From contig NZ_WJFC01000007.1 of the NCBI RefSeq assembly GCF_009725235.1, positions 1-64,000 on the forward strand: a stretch of DNA of 64,000 nt. The letters are read 5' to 3'. The translations under genes were made by a program, and so were the position numbers. This stretch comes from Scytonema sp. UIC 10036. Its GTDB lineage: Bacteria > Cyanobacteriota > Cyanobacteriia > Cyanobacteriales > Nostocaceae. A model generated the notes under the pieces. It made no database searches. It was not told the origin of the DNA and worked only from the letters and a program-made list of their open reading frames with translations. Of this stretch, positions 34,475-43,751 are shown in pieces; position 1 is the stretch's first letter, and each line of letters starts with the position of its first letter.

Positions 34475-35032
34475 ATGAGCGACGACCGTAGCCACAGTTC
34501 CTTACTTTTACCACCTTCAACCCAAGATCGTATTCAAGGTGTGCTAAGCGCTGCCGTAGTGCTGGTGATGTATGGGGACTATCAATGCTCTAGAAGTGGG
34601 GACGTTTACAAGATGATTAAAGTTATTAAACGAGAGCTTAGTGCTTCTTTTGGAGAGGATTATTTATGCTTCATCTTCCGCCATTTTCCGCAAACACAGA
34701 TTCATCCTCATGCTCAACGAGCTGCCCAAGCTGCCGAAGCCGCCGCTGCCCAAGGACAGTTTTGGTCAATGCACGATACTTTATTTACCCATCAACAAAA
34801 TTTGGAGAACGGTTATCTTATTGAGTACGCCAATGATTTAGGACTTGATATTCCTCAGTTTCTCAAAGAGTTGTCTAAACAAGTGTATATCGATCGCATC
34901 AATCAGGATATCGAAGGCGGAATGCAGAGTGGAGTAACGATTGCCCCAGCCCTGTTTATCAATGGCAATCGATATACCGGGCACTGGAACACAGCAGAGT
35001 TGACCGCAGCCATTACTTCTGCAAGTCATTAA
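34475..35032 (+). CDS. DsbA-family thioredoxin-fold protein
   Basis: 185 residues from ATG 34475 (AAAAAG upstream; an earlier TTG frame is unlikely). VVLVMYGDYQCSRSGDVYKM begins the thioredoxin fold; relatives have C-P-x-C or CxxS here and this copy has Cys-Ser-Arg-Ser, with only one active-site cysteine. The helical insert (HPHAQRAAQAAEAAAAQGQF, WSMHDTLF) and the cis-Pro loop VTIAPALFINGNRY are typical. It has no signal peptide, so it is probably cytoplasmic. A single Cys argues for a thiol-transfer or chaperone role rather than disulphide formation. It stands between a pseudogene and SDR debris. Confidence 0.85.
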   Translation: MSDDRSHSSLLLPPSTQDRIQGVLSAAVVLVMYGDYQCSRSGDVYKMIKVIKRELSASFGEDYLCFIFRHFPQTQIHPHAQRAAQAAEAAAAQGQFWSMHDTLFTHQQNLENGYLIEYANDLGLDIPQFLKELSKQVYIDRINQDIEGGMQSGVTIAPALFINGNRYTGHWNTAELTAAITSASH

Positions 35033-35225
35033 GCTCCCCGAGCTTTGCTCACAATTGATATTTAATTTGTCCGTTAGTGCTGACAAGCTATCTAGTTCTG
35101 ATGGCTAGCCTTTGCCTGTTTCACTAACAAAGTTGCCGCTTTTTGAACCATGACAATAACTGAATTCCTGCGTTTGACTTAGTGAATTGAAAATCAGTAT
35201 TTCGTATTTTATTGAGGCTAATTTC

Positions 35226-35474
35226 ATGACACATTTACTGGTACAAGGAAAAAATAATTCTGGGTATAAAGGTACACCTAAACCTGATTCTCTTCAGGAC
35301 TCCTCAGTTAATCATGCTCTGATTGCGATCGCGCAAGAAGTCACTGAGTTGCTGAGACAAACTTACCCGATACAAACTGATGAATTAAAACAGGAGAAAC
35401 AGACAATAATGCAGGCGTTGAATCACCCGGAAAACCGCTACACGAGCAGTCGATCGAACACTTCGATAACCTGA
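35226..35474 (+). pseudogene. Unrecognised 5' fragment fused to SDR remnant
   Basis: ATG 35226 opens MTHLLVQGKNNSGYKGTPKP, with ALIAIAQEVTELLRQTYPIQ, a helical stretch common as a C-terminal tail in cyanobacterial proteins. At about 35403 the DNA switches to an SDR gene in another frame, so the last 23 residues are out-of-frame SDR sequence. Function unknown. Confidence 0.35.
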
Positions 35475-35899
35475 TGGCGATTAACGTGCGGGGTCTGTTC
35501 TTGTGTATGAAATATGAAATTCAACAGATGATGACTCAAGGGTCTGGAGTCATCATCAATAATTCTTCAGTCAGCGGGCTAGTTGCGTTTGCGGGGACAA
35601 GTCCTTATGTTGCCAGTAAACATGCTGTGATGGGGTTGACCCGCACAGCGGCACTCGATTACGCCAAGCAAGGCATTCGGATCAATGCGGTTAATCCAGG
35701 TCTGATTGTTACAGAAATGCTGGATCGTTTTAGTCATCAAGATCCTGCTTTAGAGCAGCAACTTGTGGCGATCGTCCCGATAGGTCGAATGGGTCAACCG
35801 GGAGAAATTGCTGCAACTGTTGTGTTTCTGTGTTCTGATGCTGCCAGCTACATTACAGGTCAATCCTTAGTCATTGATGGCGGATACACAGCGAGTTAA
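35405..35899 (+). pseudogene. SDR oxidoreductase lacking its N-terminal third
   Basis: The frame starts abruptly at NNAG, the central SDR motif, and continues through [20 protein letters not shown], the catalytic Ser in IINNSSVSG, Tyr and Lys in YVASKHAV and the C-terminal [14 protein letters not shown]. The TGxxxGxG cofactor-binding part (about 85 residues) is missing. An ATG at 35474 or an upstream start could give a partial protein without a nucleotide-binding site. This 3' part and the 5' parts at 30659 and 35984 could once have formed whole genes. Confidence 0.8.
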
Positions 35900-35983
35900 T
35901 TTTTGATTTTTGATGATGGAACTCACAGTGAATCGATCCATTTCAAGAGAGAAAAACCGGACTTAGATTTTAGGAGAAATAGA

Positions 35984-36121
35984 ATGATACTACAAGATAA
36001 AGTGGCGTTAGTCACTGGTGGCACGTCGGGCATTGGTAGAGCAACGGCGATCGCTTACAAAGTGTTCAAACGCGACGAGGCATCTGAACCCGTTTCCCAA
36101 AGCTATCGGAAGGGCTGGTAA
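35984..36121 (+). pseudogene. 5' fragment of an SDR oxidoreductase
   Basis: With TAGGAGAAATAGA upstream, ATG 35984 reads MILQDKVALVTGGTSGIGRA and TAIAY, then leaves the family at about 36057 and stops after 45 codons. The cofactor motif TGGTSGIG is intact. The ribosome site is strong, so the message could be translated to a short dead peptide ahead of the CPBP gene 65 bp downstream. Confidence 0.75.
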
Positions 36122-36185
36122 TCCTGTCGAATCTCGAAACCATCAGCAACTGAAGTCAGCAACCAGATCAAAGGAGTCAATCACC

Positions 36186-36926
36186 ATGTCTAAAGTGTCT
36201 TCTGACCACCCGCACAAGCCAGGGAAGCCCCCCGCCACGTCCTCGGCTCGGCCCAACAAGGTCTCCCGTCCGGGCTGGCCCGAGATTATCGTCGGACTCG
36301 TCGTCTATTTAATCGTAGGGTCTGGAGGCGTCTCGCTGTTCGAGCAACTTGGTCTTGACCCCGTGGTTTACGGACTGGTCTTGACTGCATGGACCGGCGT
36401 CGCCACGCTGATCGCGTTCGCGGTGGCTGCGCGGCTGCGGATTCGTTTTCTGAGTGCCTTCGGCGTGCGTCGAACCTCCGGACGCTGGCTCCCGATCAGC
36501 GTCGGAGTAGGACTGGTTGCCTTCGTGCTCAAGAGTCTGGCGATCCTAGCTTGGGTTCAGATCACTGGGGACACGAACAATGTCCAGGATGTTTACGGAG
36601 ATGGCGCTGGCGGCGGGTTACTGTCTCTAGTTTTGAGCACGGTGTTCATTGCCGTCTTCTCACCCCTTGGTGAGGAACTGCTCTACCGAGGCATCGTCAC
36701 CAACGCGCTGCTGCGCTACGGCCCGTTCGTTGGGGTCGTGGGCAGCACTGTGATCTTCGCTCTCATGCATGGGATCAACAACATCTTTCCCGCTGCTGTG
36801 GTGGCTGGTCTCGCCACCGCCGAGGTTTTCCGCCGCAGCGGATCGATCTGGCCCGGTCTCGTCGTCCACTTCGTTTTTAACCTGCCCTCGTTCCTGTTAA
36901 TGGTGTTGTTTGCCAGCACAGGCTGA
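36186..36926 (+). CDS. CPBP (CAAX-protease/bacteriocin-processing) membrane protease
   Basis: 246 residues from ATG 36186 (AAAGGAGTCAATCACC upstream). The first 32 residues are polar, followed by about six to seven membrane helices. The CPBP/Abi motifs are present: SPLGEELLYRGIV (motif 1, Glu-Glu-x3-Arg), FALMHGINN (motif 2, His) and VVHFVFNLP (motif 3, His..Asn). These glutamic-type membrane proteases cleave near prenylated or leader peptides; some act in bacteriocin self-immunity. G+C is much higher than the flanks, actinobacterial in style, implying transfer. A piece of a related gene's 3' end occurs at 40617-40760. Confidence 0.88.
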   Translation: MSKVSSDHPHKPGKPPATSSARPNKVSRPGWPEIIVGLVVYLIVGSGGVSLFEQLGLDPVVYGLVLTAWTGVATLIAFAVAARLRIRFLSAFGVRRTSGRWLPISVGVGLVAFVLKSLAILAWVQITGDTNNVQDVYGDGAGGGLLSLVLSTVFIAVFSPLGEELLYRGIVTNALLRYGPFVGVVGSTVIFALMHGINNIFPAAVVAGLATAEVFRRSGSIWPGLVVHFVFNLPSFLLMVLFASTG

Positions 36927-36988
36927 TAAGACGGATTGGGTTTAATTTTGTGCTGAAAGTCGGTCTTGATTAAAACAGGAGAAGCAGA

Positions 36989-37297
36989 ATGATACAAGAT
37001 AAAGTGGCTTTGATTAAGTACAAAGATTTTGCGCCTCGGATTACTGAACGGGGCCCCTTCGGCGGACCTTCCGAGTATGAATCTTTCTCGGAGGTTGTGA
37101 GTGCTGTCAATCAGTGGATCGAAAGTACAACGATACAGGTGATCAATGTTGAAACTGTTGTTTTACCCGATCGCATCGAAGGCACCAGTGATGATGTCTA
37201 CGGAGTGACGACCAGTAATGCTTTCCACCCAGTGATGATCAGTCAGGGTCTTGCAATTAATTGCTTTCAATGTGTGCGTGTCTGGTACAGAGAATAA
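36989..37297 (+). CDS. Hypothetical protein with an SDR-derived start (copy 1 of duplicated unit)
   Basis: The first eight codons, MIQDKVAL, are an SDR gene start; the frame then continues IKYKDFAPRITERGPFGGPS, EYESFSEVVSAVNQWIE and IQVINVETVVLPDR. The paralogue at 42978 has its own start (MDKMIKYEDFAPRITERLPF) and ends 19 codons earlier relative to this copy, because here the stop after VMIS is changed to CAG. The core is about 75 residues with no recognised domain; the ERLPFGG and VETVVLP motifs are kept in both copies. Cytoplasmic by composition. Confidence 0.65.
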   Translation: MIQDKVALIKYKDFAPRITERGPFGGPSEYESFSEVVSAVNQWIESTTIQVINVETVVLPDRIEGTSDDVYGVTTSNAFHPVMISQGLAINCFQCVRVWYRE

Positions 37298-37315
37298 GCT
37301 TCACCGGAGAAAGTA

Positions 37316-37546
37316 ATGAAACGATTTACCTTGTTTACTTTCCTGTATCTGGCGCTGGGGGTTTGCCTGACGGCGATCGCGCTTGAATACCCAAACTTGC
37401 CTTCGGGTCTTCAAACCAGCCTGTTGATCAGTGCAGGAGCGTCCTACTTTGTTTGTATTCTCAGTACCTTCCCTTTTTGGCGAGAGGCGACGCTCCGCCC
37501 CTATCGCAGACGGAATTCAGCAATCCTTATGTTAGGGAAATGTTAA
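37316..37546 (+). pseudogene. Truncated small membrane protein (copy 1 of duplicated unit)
   Basis: MKRFTLFTFLYLALGVCLTA and two hydrophobic segments, parallel to the full 126-residue protein at 43295-43672 up to about residue 63. After this the DNA changes (near 37500) and a stop follows. The complete version has four hydrophobic segments. The ribosome site CCGGAGAAAGTA is kept. Confidence 0.7.
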
Positions 37547-37780
37547 AAATGCTTCCTGTTAAGCCTGAGCCTATAATATTCGCCCAGATTTTTGCCAAGC
37601 TTACTTCTAATGGTCGTATTCATCCGCTTTCTACAGAAGTTGAACCCTCGTAAACTGGCGAAGGTATTGCTCAAATAACGCCATAAGCATCTGGATTTTA
37701 AGATTTGTTTTTCACAAATCTTATAGATTGTCAATCGCTTTAATAAATAGAAAAGTTAACGGAACAAAAAGGTATTTTTA
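37547..37780. other. Spacer with an unrecognised protein tail
   Basis: From about 37510 to 37653 a plus-strand frame reads FSNPYVREMLKMLPVKPEPI and FAQIFAKLTSNGRIHPLSTE before its stop; it looks like the C-terminus of a lost protein, not identified. An AT-rich promoter region follows. Confidence 0.35.
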
Positions 37781-38179
37781 ATGTTTAGATTTGTAAAGTA
37801 TATCAGTGTTGTTGCACTAATTGTTGCACCAAGTTTTTGGCAAGAAACGGCGTTCGCTCGTGAACGACCTCGTGAACGAACAGAAACTTATTGCTATCCT
37901 GTTATTCAAACACGTGTTTCTGAGGATCCTGCATATCACCCTCGTGCTTACGCCGATGGTTATCGTCAAGGGCTTGCTAGCGCTCAAAAAGGAGAAGCAT
38001 ATAAACCACGTACTGCTCTTGGGGAATTTGCTCGCGGTTTTGATGACGGTTACTTCGGTAAAGAATTTACTGGTCAGAAACATAGCGTTCCTAACCAGGT
38101 TTACTATGAGAAGACAACTGAGTGTTCTACACGGACTATCCGTTACAAACACTCTTTGAACATGCATCGGCTGCTCTAA
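37781..38179 (+). CDS. Secreted hypothetical protein, 3' end rearranged
   Basis: 132 residues. MFRFVKYISVVALIVAPSFW and QETAFA form a cleavable signal peptide. The mature part is charged and aromatic (YADGYRQGLASAQKGEAYKP, FARGFDDGYFGKEFTG) and ends with CSTRTIRY. Two cysteines (CYPVI and ECSTR) could form a disulphide. I do not recognise a named domain. The last about 10 residues (HSLNMHRLL) come from the adjacent xanthine dehydrogenase remnant on the opposite strand, so the original stop was lost. It has its own AT-rich promoter region. Confidence 0.65.
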   Translation: MFRFVKYISVVALIVAPSFWQETAFARERPRERTETYCYPVIQTRVSEDPAYHPRAYADGYRQGLASAQKGEAYKPRTALGEFARGFDDGYFGKEFTGQKHSVPNQVYYEKTTECSTRTIRYKHSLNMHRLL

Positions 38180-38450
38180 CTTTAAGATAATGCGCTCGTT
38201 CAGCAAAAGGTGAAGTAGGTAAGTCCACTGCCACAATCAACTCACCTTGTTGCAATACTGTGTCAATTTGCGGTGTATCGCCTGGTAAACGATGAAACTC
38301 AGTAACGGTAACTGCACCTTCACCTTTTGGTCCTGAAATCTTTACGACAGCATCTAAAGCCGCTAGTGCTACACACATATCAGAAGGATGAGTAGCGATA
38401 CATTTATCACTTGCACCTAAAATAGCGTGAATGCGGTTATACCCGTACCC
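38175..38450 (-). pseudogene. Fragment of a xanthine dehydrogenase FAD-binding subunit
   Basis: The minus frame encodes YNRIHAILGASDKCIATHPS, ALAALDAVVKISGPKGEGA, FHRLPGDTPQIDTVLQQGEL and FAERAHYLKVRAAD. This is the middle of the FAD subunit (CoxM/YagS-like) of molybdopterin hydroxylases. Both ends are cut: the 5' side at the regulator copy (about 38450), the 3' side at about 38175. Non-functional. Confidence 0.8.
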
Positions 38451-38451
38451 T

Positions 38452-38607
38452 TTTTCGGCAAGGATTAGCGACAATTATTAACCGTGACCCAGATATGAGG
38501 GTGATTGCACAAGCCGAAAATGGGGAATAGGCGATAAGCTGGGTACAGCTTGCGCTTCGCGAACGCACTCAAGCTGTGATTGTTGCCGTTAAACGCGGCA
38601 TTGTCAA
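38452..38607 (+). pseudogene. Response regulator copy with the same internal deletion (copy 3)
   Basis: TTTTTCGGCAAGGATTAGCG through GGGGAATAG, the same about 25-base filler and GCGGCATTGTCA. It matches 34088-34245 in every diagnostic base (GCGACA, GAATAG, filler), so copy 3 derives from copy 2 and not from the intact gene at 29641. Confidence 0.85.
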
Positions 38608-38689
38608 GCTTGCCCAAGTTGTACAGGCAGACATCCTAAAAGGAGCCTGACTGCCAATCAGCTTTAATCACCTACAAGGAACAATCACC

Positions 38690-39424
38690 ATGTCAACTGT
38701 TGAGAACAAAGTTATTGCGATTACTGGAGCTAGTAGCGGTATTGGTGAAGCAACTGCTAGATTGCTGGCTCATCAGGGTTTACGGGTTATATTAGGGGCG
38801 CGGCGCACCGATCGACTGGAAGCAATTGCTGCCGAAATTCGCTCTAAGGGTGGCGAAGCAGAATATCGTACTCTTGATGTCACCAACCTCGAAGATATGC
38901 AAGCCTTTGTCGAGTTTGCCCAAGATAAATTTGGTCGCCTTGATGTTGTGGTGAACAATGCAGGCTTGATGCCACTCTCCAGGCTAGAGGTACTAAAGAT
39001 CGATGAATGGAACCGCATGATTGATGTGAACATTCGTGGTGTGCTTCACGGAATTGCTGCTGCGCTACCCCTCTTTAAGCAGCAACGATCCGGGCAGTTT
39101 GTCAATCTATCTTCGATCGGCGGACACAACGTCTATCCAACCGCAGCCGTATACTGCGCCACTAAATTTGCAGTTTGGGCAATTTCCGAAGGACTGCGGC
39201 AAGAATCGACAGACATCCGAGTTACGGTGATTTCGCCTGGAGTGACGGAAACTGAACTTGCCAGCACGATCACGGATGCTGAAGCGGCGGAATGGGTGGA
39301 GGAATTTCGTGAGGCAGTGATTCCAGCAGATGCGATCGCACGTGCGATTGCCTTTGCGATCGAGCAACCCGCAGAGGTGGATGTGAATGAGATTATTGTT
39401 CGACCGATTGGACAAATGAGCTAA
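38690..39424 (+). CDS. SDR family NAD(P)-dependent oxidoreductase
   Basis: 244 residues, complete. Rossmann motif TGASSGIG at about 13-20, followed by the Arg pair in LGARRTDRLE that favours NADPH; VVNNAGLM (NNAG), the catalytic Ser in NLSSIGGHN, Tyr and Lys in YCATK, and PGVTETEL. Length and motifs match classical SDRs of the type that reduce ketones or semialdehydes. Substrate unknown. ATG 38690 with AAGGAACAATCACC upstream. Together with the aldo/keto reductase 190 bp downstream it suggests carbonyl detoxification (inference). Confidence 0.93.
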   Translation: MSTVENKVIAITGASSGIGEATARLLAHQGLRVILGARRTDRLEAIAAEIRSKGGEAEYRTLDVTNLEDMQAFVEFAQDKFGRLDVVVNNAGLMPLSRLEVLKIDEWNRMIDVNIRGVLHGIAAALPLFKQQRSGQFVNLSSIGGHNVYPTAAVYCATKFAVWAISEGLRQESTDIRVTVISPGVTETELASTITDAEAAEWVEEFREAVIPADAIARAIAFAIEQPAEVDVNEIIVRPIGQMS

Positions 39425-39611
39425 ATCTCGGAAGTCGAGGGAACGCCTACATTCTTTGTCAGTGTGTGATACGAAGAAACGCAAAATTTAGAAGCACTAT
39501 TGTTGATGATTCTAGAGACGCTGAGAGGATCAGTTTAAGAATTGTCTAAGAATCACGAGTTATATCAAAGTGAATCCAATGTTTTAGGGAATTATCCCAG
39601 GAGAAGTAATC

Positions 39612-40613
<1,002 letters not shown>

Positions 40614-40616
40614 ACA

Positions 40617-40760
40617 ATCGTCTTTCCCGCAGCCGTAGTTGCGGGTCTCGCCACTGCCGAGATCTTTCGCCGCAGCGGATCGGTCTGGACTGCTGTTATT
40701 GTTCACGTTGTTTTCAACTTGCTTACAATTCCGGCGATGATAATTGCTGGCATGAGCTAA
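40617..40760 (+). pseudogene. 3' fragment of a CPBP membrane protease
   Basis: The frame reads FPAAVVAGLATAEIFRRSGS, VWTAVIVHVVFNLLTI and AGMS-stop, parallel to the end of the 36186-36926 protein (FPAAVVAGLATAEVFRRSGS). Only motif 3 (His..Asn) is present. A different gene of the same family must once have stood here. Confidence 0.8.
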
Positions 40761-40788
40761 TAGGACGGATCATCTGGAGATTAAACCA

Positions 40789-41580
40789 ATGGCAATTCTG
40801 AAACAATTCGGGATTTTATTTGTATTGGGCAGTGTGGGAATTATCATGTTTACGATCACGTCTATTCCTTTAGTCGAGCAACAGTTAGCGAAACTGTCTC
40901 CAGAAATACTGGAAAAAGTACCTCCATTGTGGATTTTAATGGTTCTGCAAGGACTACAGTATTTAATTCTACTAGCAATCAGCATTCTGATTGGGATTGG
41001 CTGTGCCTATCGTGTTGGATTAAGCTCCCATTTGATTGATCATTGGGTGTTTCATACCGCTAAGTCTCTATCTTTTGCTGTTGAAATGAAGTGGAGTTTG
41101 GGGATCGGCGCAGCGGCGGCGATTGTTCTCTTGTTGCTCGATCGGTTGATGCAACCTGCCCTACCTGAAGCGCTACGGGCAGCCAACAATACAGAGCCAA
41201 GTTGGTTGAATTTGCTCACAGCGATGTTCTATGGCGGCATCACTGAGGAAATTTTGATGCGCTGGGGTTTAATGTCGCTGCTTATTTGGATCGCATGGAA
41301 AGGGCTAAAACAAGGCGTTACGTTGCCAAGTCAAGGGATTTACCAGGGTGCGATCGTTCTAGCCGCGTTAGTATTTGGACTACTACACCTGCCAGCGACT
41401 GCCGCGATAGTTCCACTCACTCCAGTTGTGATTATCCGAGCGATATTACTCAATGGGATTGCTGGCATTGCTTTTGGTTGGCTCTTTTGGCAATACTCGC
41501 TTGAGGCTGCGATGTTATCCCATGTCAGCTTTCATGCCTTTTCCTTTGCTTTTAGCCTTTTGCTGGCAAGATTTGTCTAA
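40789..41580 (+). CDS. CPBP family membrane protease
   Basis: 263 residues with about seven hydrophobic helices (VLGSVGIIMFTITSIPL, LQYLILLAISILIGIG, AAAAIVLLLLD and others). Protease motifs: GGITEEILMRWGLM (Glu-Glu-x3-Arg), FGLLHLP (His) and LSHVSFHAFSF (His). It is related to 36186-36926 only by motif and has a G+C near the chromosome average. ATG 40789 follows ATTAAACCA without a strong ribosome site. Possible roles are processing of membrane or lipidated peptides; the substrate is unknown. Confidence 0.85.
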   Translation: MAILKQFGILFVLGSVGIIMFTITSIPLVEQQLAKLSPEILEKVPPLWILMVLQGLQYLILLAISILIGIGCAYRVGLSSHLIDHWVFHTAKSLSFAVEMKWSLGIGAAAAIVLLLLDRLMQPALPEALRAANNTEPSWLNLLTAMFYGGITEEILMRWGLMSLLIWIAWKGLKQGVTLPSQGIYQGAIVLAALVFGLLHLPATAAIVPLTPVVIIRAILLNGIAGIAFGWLFWQYSLEAAMLSHVSFHAFSFAFSLLLARFV

Positions 41581-41649
41581 GCTTTTTTCTAAAGTGATTT
41601 CACGATTGCTCCACCCTAAATCGATCCACTCAAATATTGAGAGAACACC

Positions 41650-41712
41650 ATGAAAGCCAGTTACATCACTAGACAACCCTTAACAATCGATGGTGGGTAT
41701 ACAGCAGGCTAA
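41650..41712 (+). pseudogene. 3' fragment of an SDR oxidoreductase
   Basis: MKASYITRQPLTIDGGYTAG then stop: the C-terminal SYITGQ.L.IDGGY motif of SDRs with an accidental start codon. It is preceded by a short ribosome-like GAGAACACC. Confidence 0.7.
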
Positions 41713-41936
41713 ATCGCGATCTGCCTTGGCAGATATCTTTTTGCGATACGGCTTTAGCCGTTAAGCTTCGCTTATCGCAGTTCCGAATAGGTGGTTTCTA
41801 AGCAATTTGCGGAATGACCTCGAAACAGGTTCACTATCGCTGAAAGAAGCACCATCAGAATCTGAAAGAAACTGAGTGTTGGAAGTCATCACACTTAAGT
41901 AAATGCAACTGATTTCATAACAAGAGGTAAAAAATC

Positions 41937-42974
41937 ATGATACTTGAAAATAAGGTGGCTTTAGGACAGGTACTTTTTGCCGGAGGATCGGGCTTCGTGG
42001 GGCGCACTGCCATCAGGTGGTTCCGCGAGAGGCACCCCAGCGTTCGAGTGCTCGTCGGAGGACGGAACCTGCAATCGGCAGGTGAAGTCGCCCAGGAGGT
42101 GGGCGCTGCCGAAGCTGTTGCCATAGATCTCGATAAGCCCCGCTTGGGTCTCGGTGATGATGTCACAGTAGCTGCTGTGGTCATGTTGGCTCCCGAAGCC
42201 GGACTCAAAGGAGTGAGCTACGCGCAGGACTTGGGCATCCCTTACTTGAACATCAACGCTGCCCTCACCGAAATCGGACCTGAGTTGGCGATGTTCGCGC
42301 ATCATGCGACCGCAGCACCCGTCGTGCTCGCCAGTCACTGGATGGCTGGTGCGGCTGTGTTTCTGGCACTCAACAGTGTCAAAGGCTTCGAGGTCATCCA
42401 CTCCATCCAGATCGGAGCAATCCTCGACGAGAATGATCCAGCAGGTCCAGCGTCGCTCGAAGATATGGAGCGGGTACACGGAGCTGCTCCCCCCGCAATG
42501 GTATTCGAGGGTGGGCGGCGCGTATGGCTGTCCGGCGACGCAGCAAAGGGCAAGATCAAATCAATTGATGATCGCTCGCTCGATGCCACCGCATTTTCCA
42601 CGTTCGATATCGTGAGCCTCCAGGTCGCCACCGGAGCATCGGATGTACGCTTCGACTTGGTAACCGATGAATCATCCAGCCGCCGTCGGGGCGGTGAGGC
42701 GGCCGCCGAGATCGTCGTCGAGAGCGAGGGCGAGATCGATGGTCAAACGAAGCGATCACGATCGATGCTGGAGTTCAAACATGGCGCAGCCTCACTCACG
42801 GGTCTCAGCGTTGTTCTTTCTCTCACATCAGTATTGGGACTGAACGACCGTTCTCCTGCCCCTCCTGGGCTTTACCTACCCGAACTACTCTCGGATACCA
42901 AATGGTTCCTGGATGAACTCCGCAGTGCGGGAGCGACTATTTACGAAGACTCTAAGTCAACTCTACAGTTTTAG
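41937..42974 (+). CDS. Saccharopine-dehydrogenase-like NAD(P)-binding protein with an SDR-derived start
   Basis: 345 residues. The first nine residues, MILENKVAL, are an SDR gene start; the true protein follows with VLFAGGSGFVGRTAIRWFRE (GGxGxxGR nucleotide fold), VRVLVGGRN and AVAIDLDKP. The remainder (NINAALTEIGPELAMFAHHA, VLASHWMAGAAVFLALN) is seen in saccharopine dehydrogenase-like and trans-acting enoyl-reductase-type proteins. The gene is GC-rich and its neighbours are not, so it was probably acquired from an actinobacterium or proteobacterium. The SDR leader supplies the ATG and AAGAGGTAAAAAATC ribosome site. Substrate unknown. The next gene starts four bases downstream. Confidence 0.8.
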   Translation: MILENKVALGQVLFAGGSGFVGRTAIRWFRERHPSVRVLVGGRNLQSAGEVAQEVGAAEAVAIDLDKPRLGLGDDVTVAAVVMLAPEAGLKGVSYAQDLGIPYLNINAALTEIGPELAMFAHHATAAPVVLASHWMAGAAVFLALNSVKGFEVIHSIQIGAILDENDPAGPASLEDMERVHGAAPPAMVFEGGRRVWLSGDAAKGKIKSIDDRSLDATAFSTFDIVSLQVATGASDVRFDLVTDESSSRRRGGEAAAEIVVESEGEIDGQTKRSRSMLEFKHGAASLTGLSVVLSLTSVLGLNDRSPAPPGLYLPELLSDTKWFLDELRSAGATIYEDSKSTLQF

Positions 42975-42977
42975 GTG

Positions 42978-43223
42978 ATGGATAAAATGATTAAGTACGA
43001 AGATTTCGCGCCTCGGATTACTGAACGCTTACCCTTTGGCGGACCTGCCGAGTATGAATCCTTCTCTGAGGTTGTGAGTGCTGTCAATCAGTGGATCGAA
43101 ATTAGCACGATACAGGTGATCAATGTTGAAACCGTTGTTTTACCCGATCGGATCGAAGGCACAAGTGATGGTGTCTACGGAGTGACGGTCAGTAATGGTG
43201 TCTACCCAGTGATGATTAGTTAA
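42978..43223 (+). CDS. Hypothetical protein (copy 2 of duplicated unit)
   Basis: 81 residues from ATG 42978 (MDKMIKYEDFAPRITERLPF). It parallels 36989-37297 at about 90 percent of positions but ends at VMIS with TAA. No recognisable domain; mixed charge, no signal peptide. It starts three bases after the dehydrogenase-like gene, suggesting co-transcription, and is followed 70 bp later by the membrane protein, as in copy 1. Confidence 0.65.
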   Translation: MDKMIKYEDFAPRITERLPFGGPAEYESFSEVVSAVNQWIEISTIQVINVETVVLPDRIEGTSDGVYGVTVSNGVYPVMIS

Positions 43224-43294
43224 GGCGTTACCATCAATTGCTTTCAATGTGTGCGGGTCTGGTACAGAGAATAAGCTTCACCGGAGAAGAAATA

Positions 43295-43672
43295 ATGAAA
43301 CGATTTACCTTGTTTACTTTCCTGTACCTCGCGCTGGGAGTCTGTCTAACGGCGATCGCGCTTGGATACCCAAATCTGCCTTCGGGTCTTCAAACCAGCT
43401 TGTTCATCAGTGCAGGAGTATCCTACCTTGTTTGTCTCTTCAGTACTTTCCCATTTTGGCGGGAGACGACGATCCGCTTCTATCGCAGCCGCAATTCATC
43501 GGTCATCCTATCCTCGTTGGTGATTGGATTCAATATTGTTTGGATGATCTGGGAGGTTCAAAGTCAGAACTGGACGATGGAAGCCATTTTACAAGCGTTT
43601 TCGCGGCTAATAGTTGTTTTACTGTTTGCTGAAAACATTATGATTATAAGGCAAGTGAATTCTGAACATTAG
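43295..43672 (+). CDS. Small four-helix membrane protein (copy 2 of duplicated unit)
   Basis: 126 residues from ATG 43295 (CCGGAGAAGAAATA upstream). Hydrophobic segments at about 4-24, 31-52, 68-86 and 97-116 (FLYLALGVCLTAIAL, TSLFISAGVSYLVCLFSTF, VILSSLVIGFNIVWMIW, LIVVLLFAENIMII). No named domain recognised. Copy 1 at 37316 is truncated, so this is the functional version. Confidence 0.75.
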   Translation: MKRFTLFTFLYLALGVCLTAIALGYPNLPSGLQTSLFISAGVSYLVCLFSTFPFWRETTIRFYRSRNSSVILSSLVIGFNIVWMIWEVQSQNWTMEAILQAFSRLIVVLLFAENIMIIRQVNSEH

Positions 43673-43751
43673 TGTCTAAATCGGATGATGCCGAAACCAA
43701 CTTGTTTCAGCAACGCGAGATAGAGTCAAACGTACTAAACAAAGGAACACC

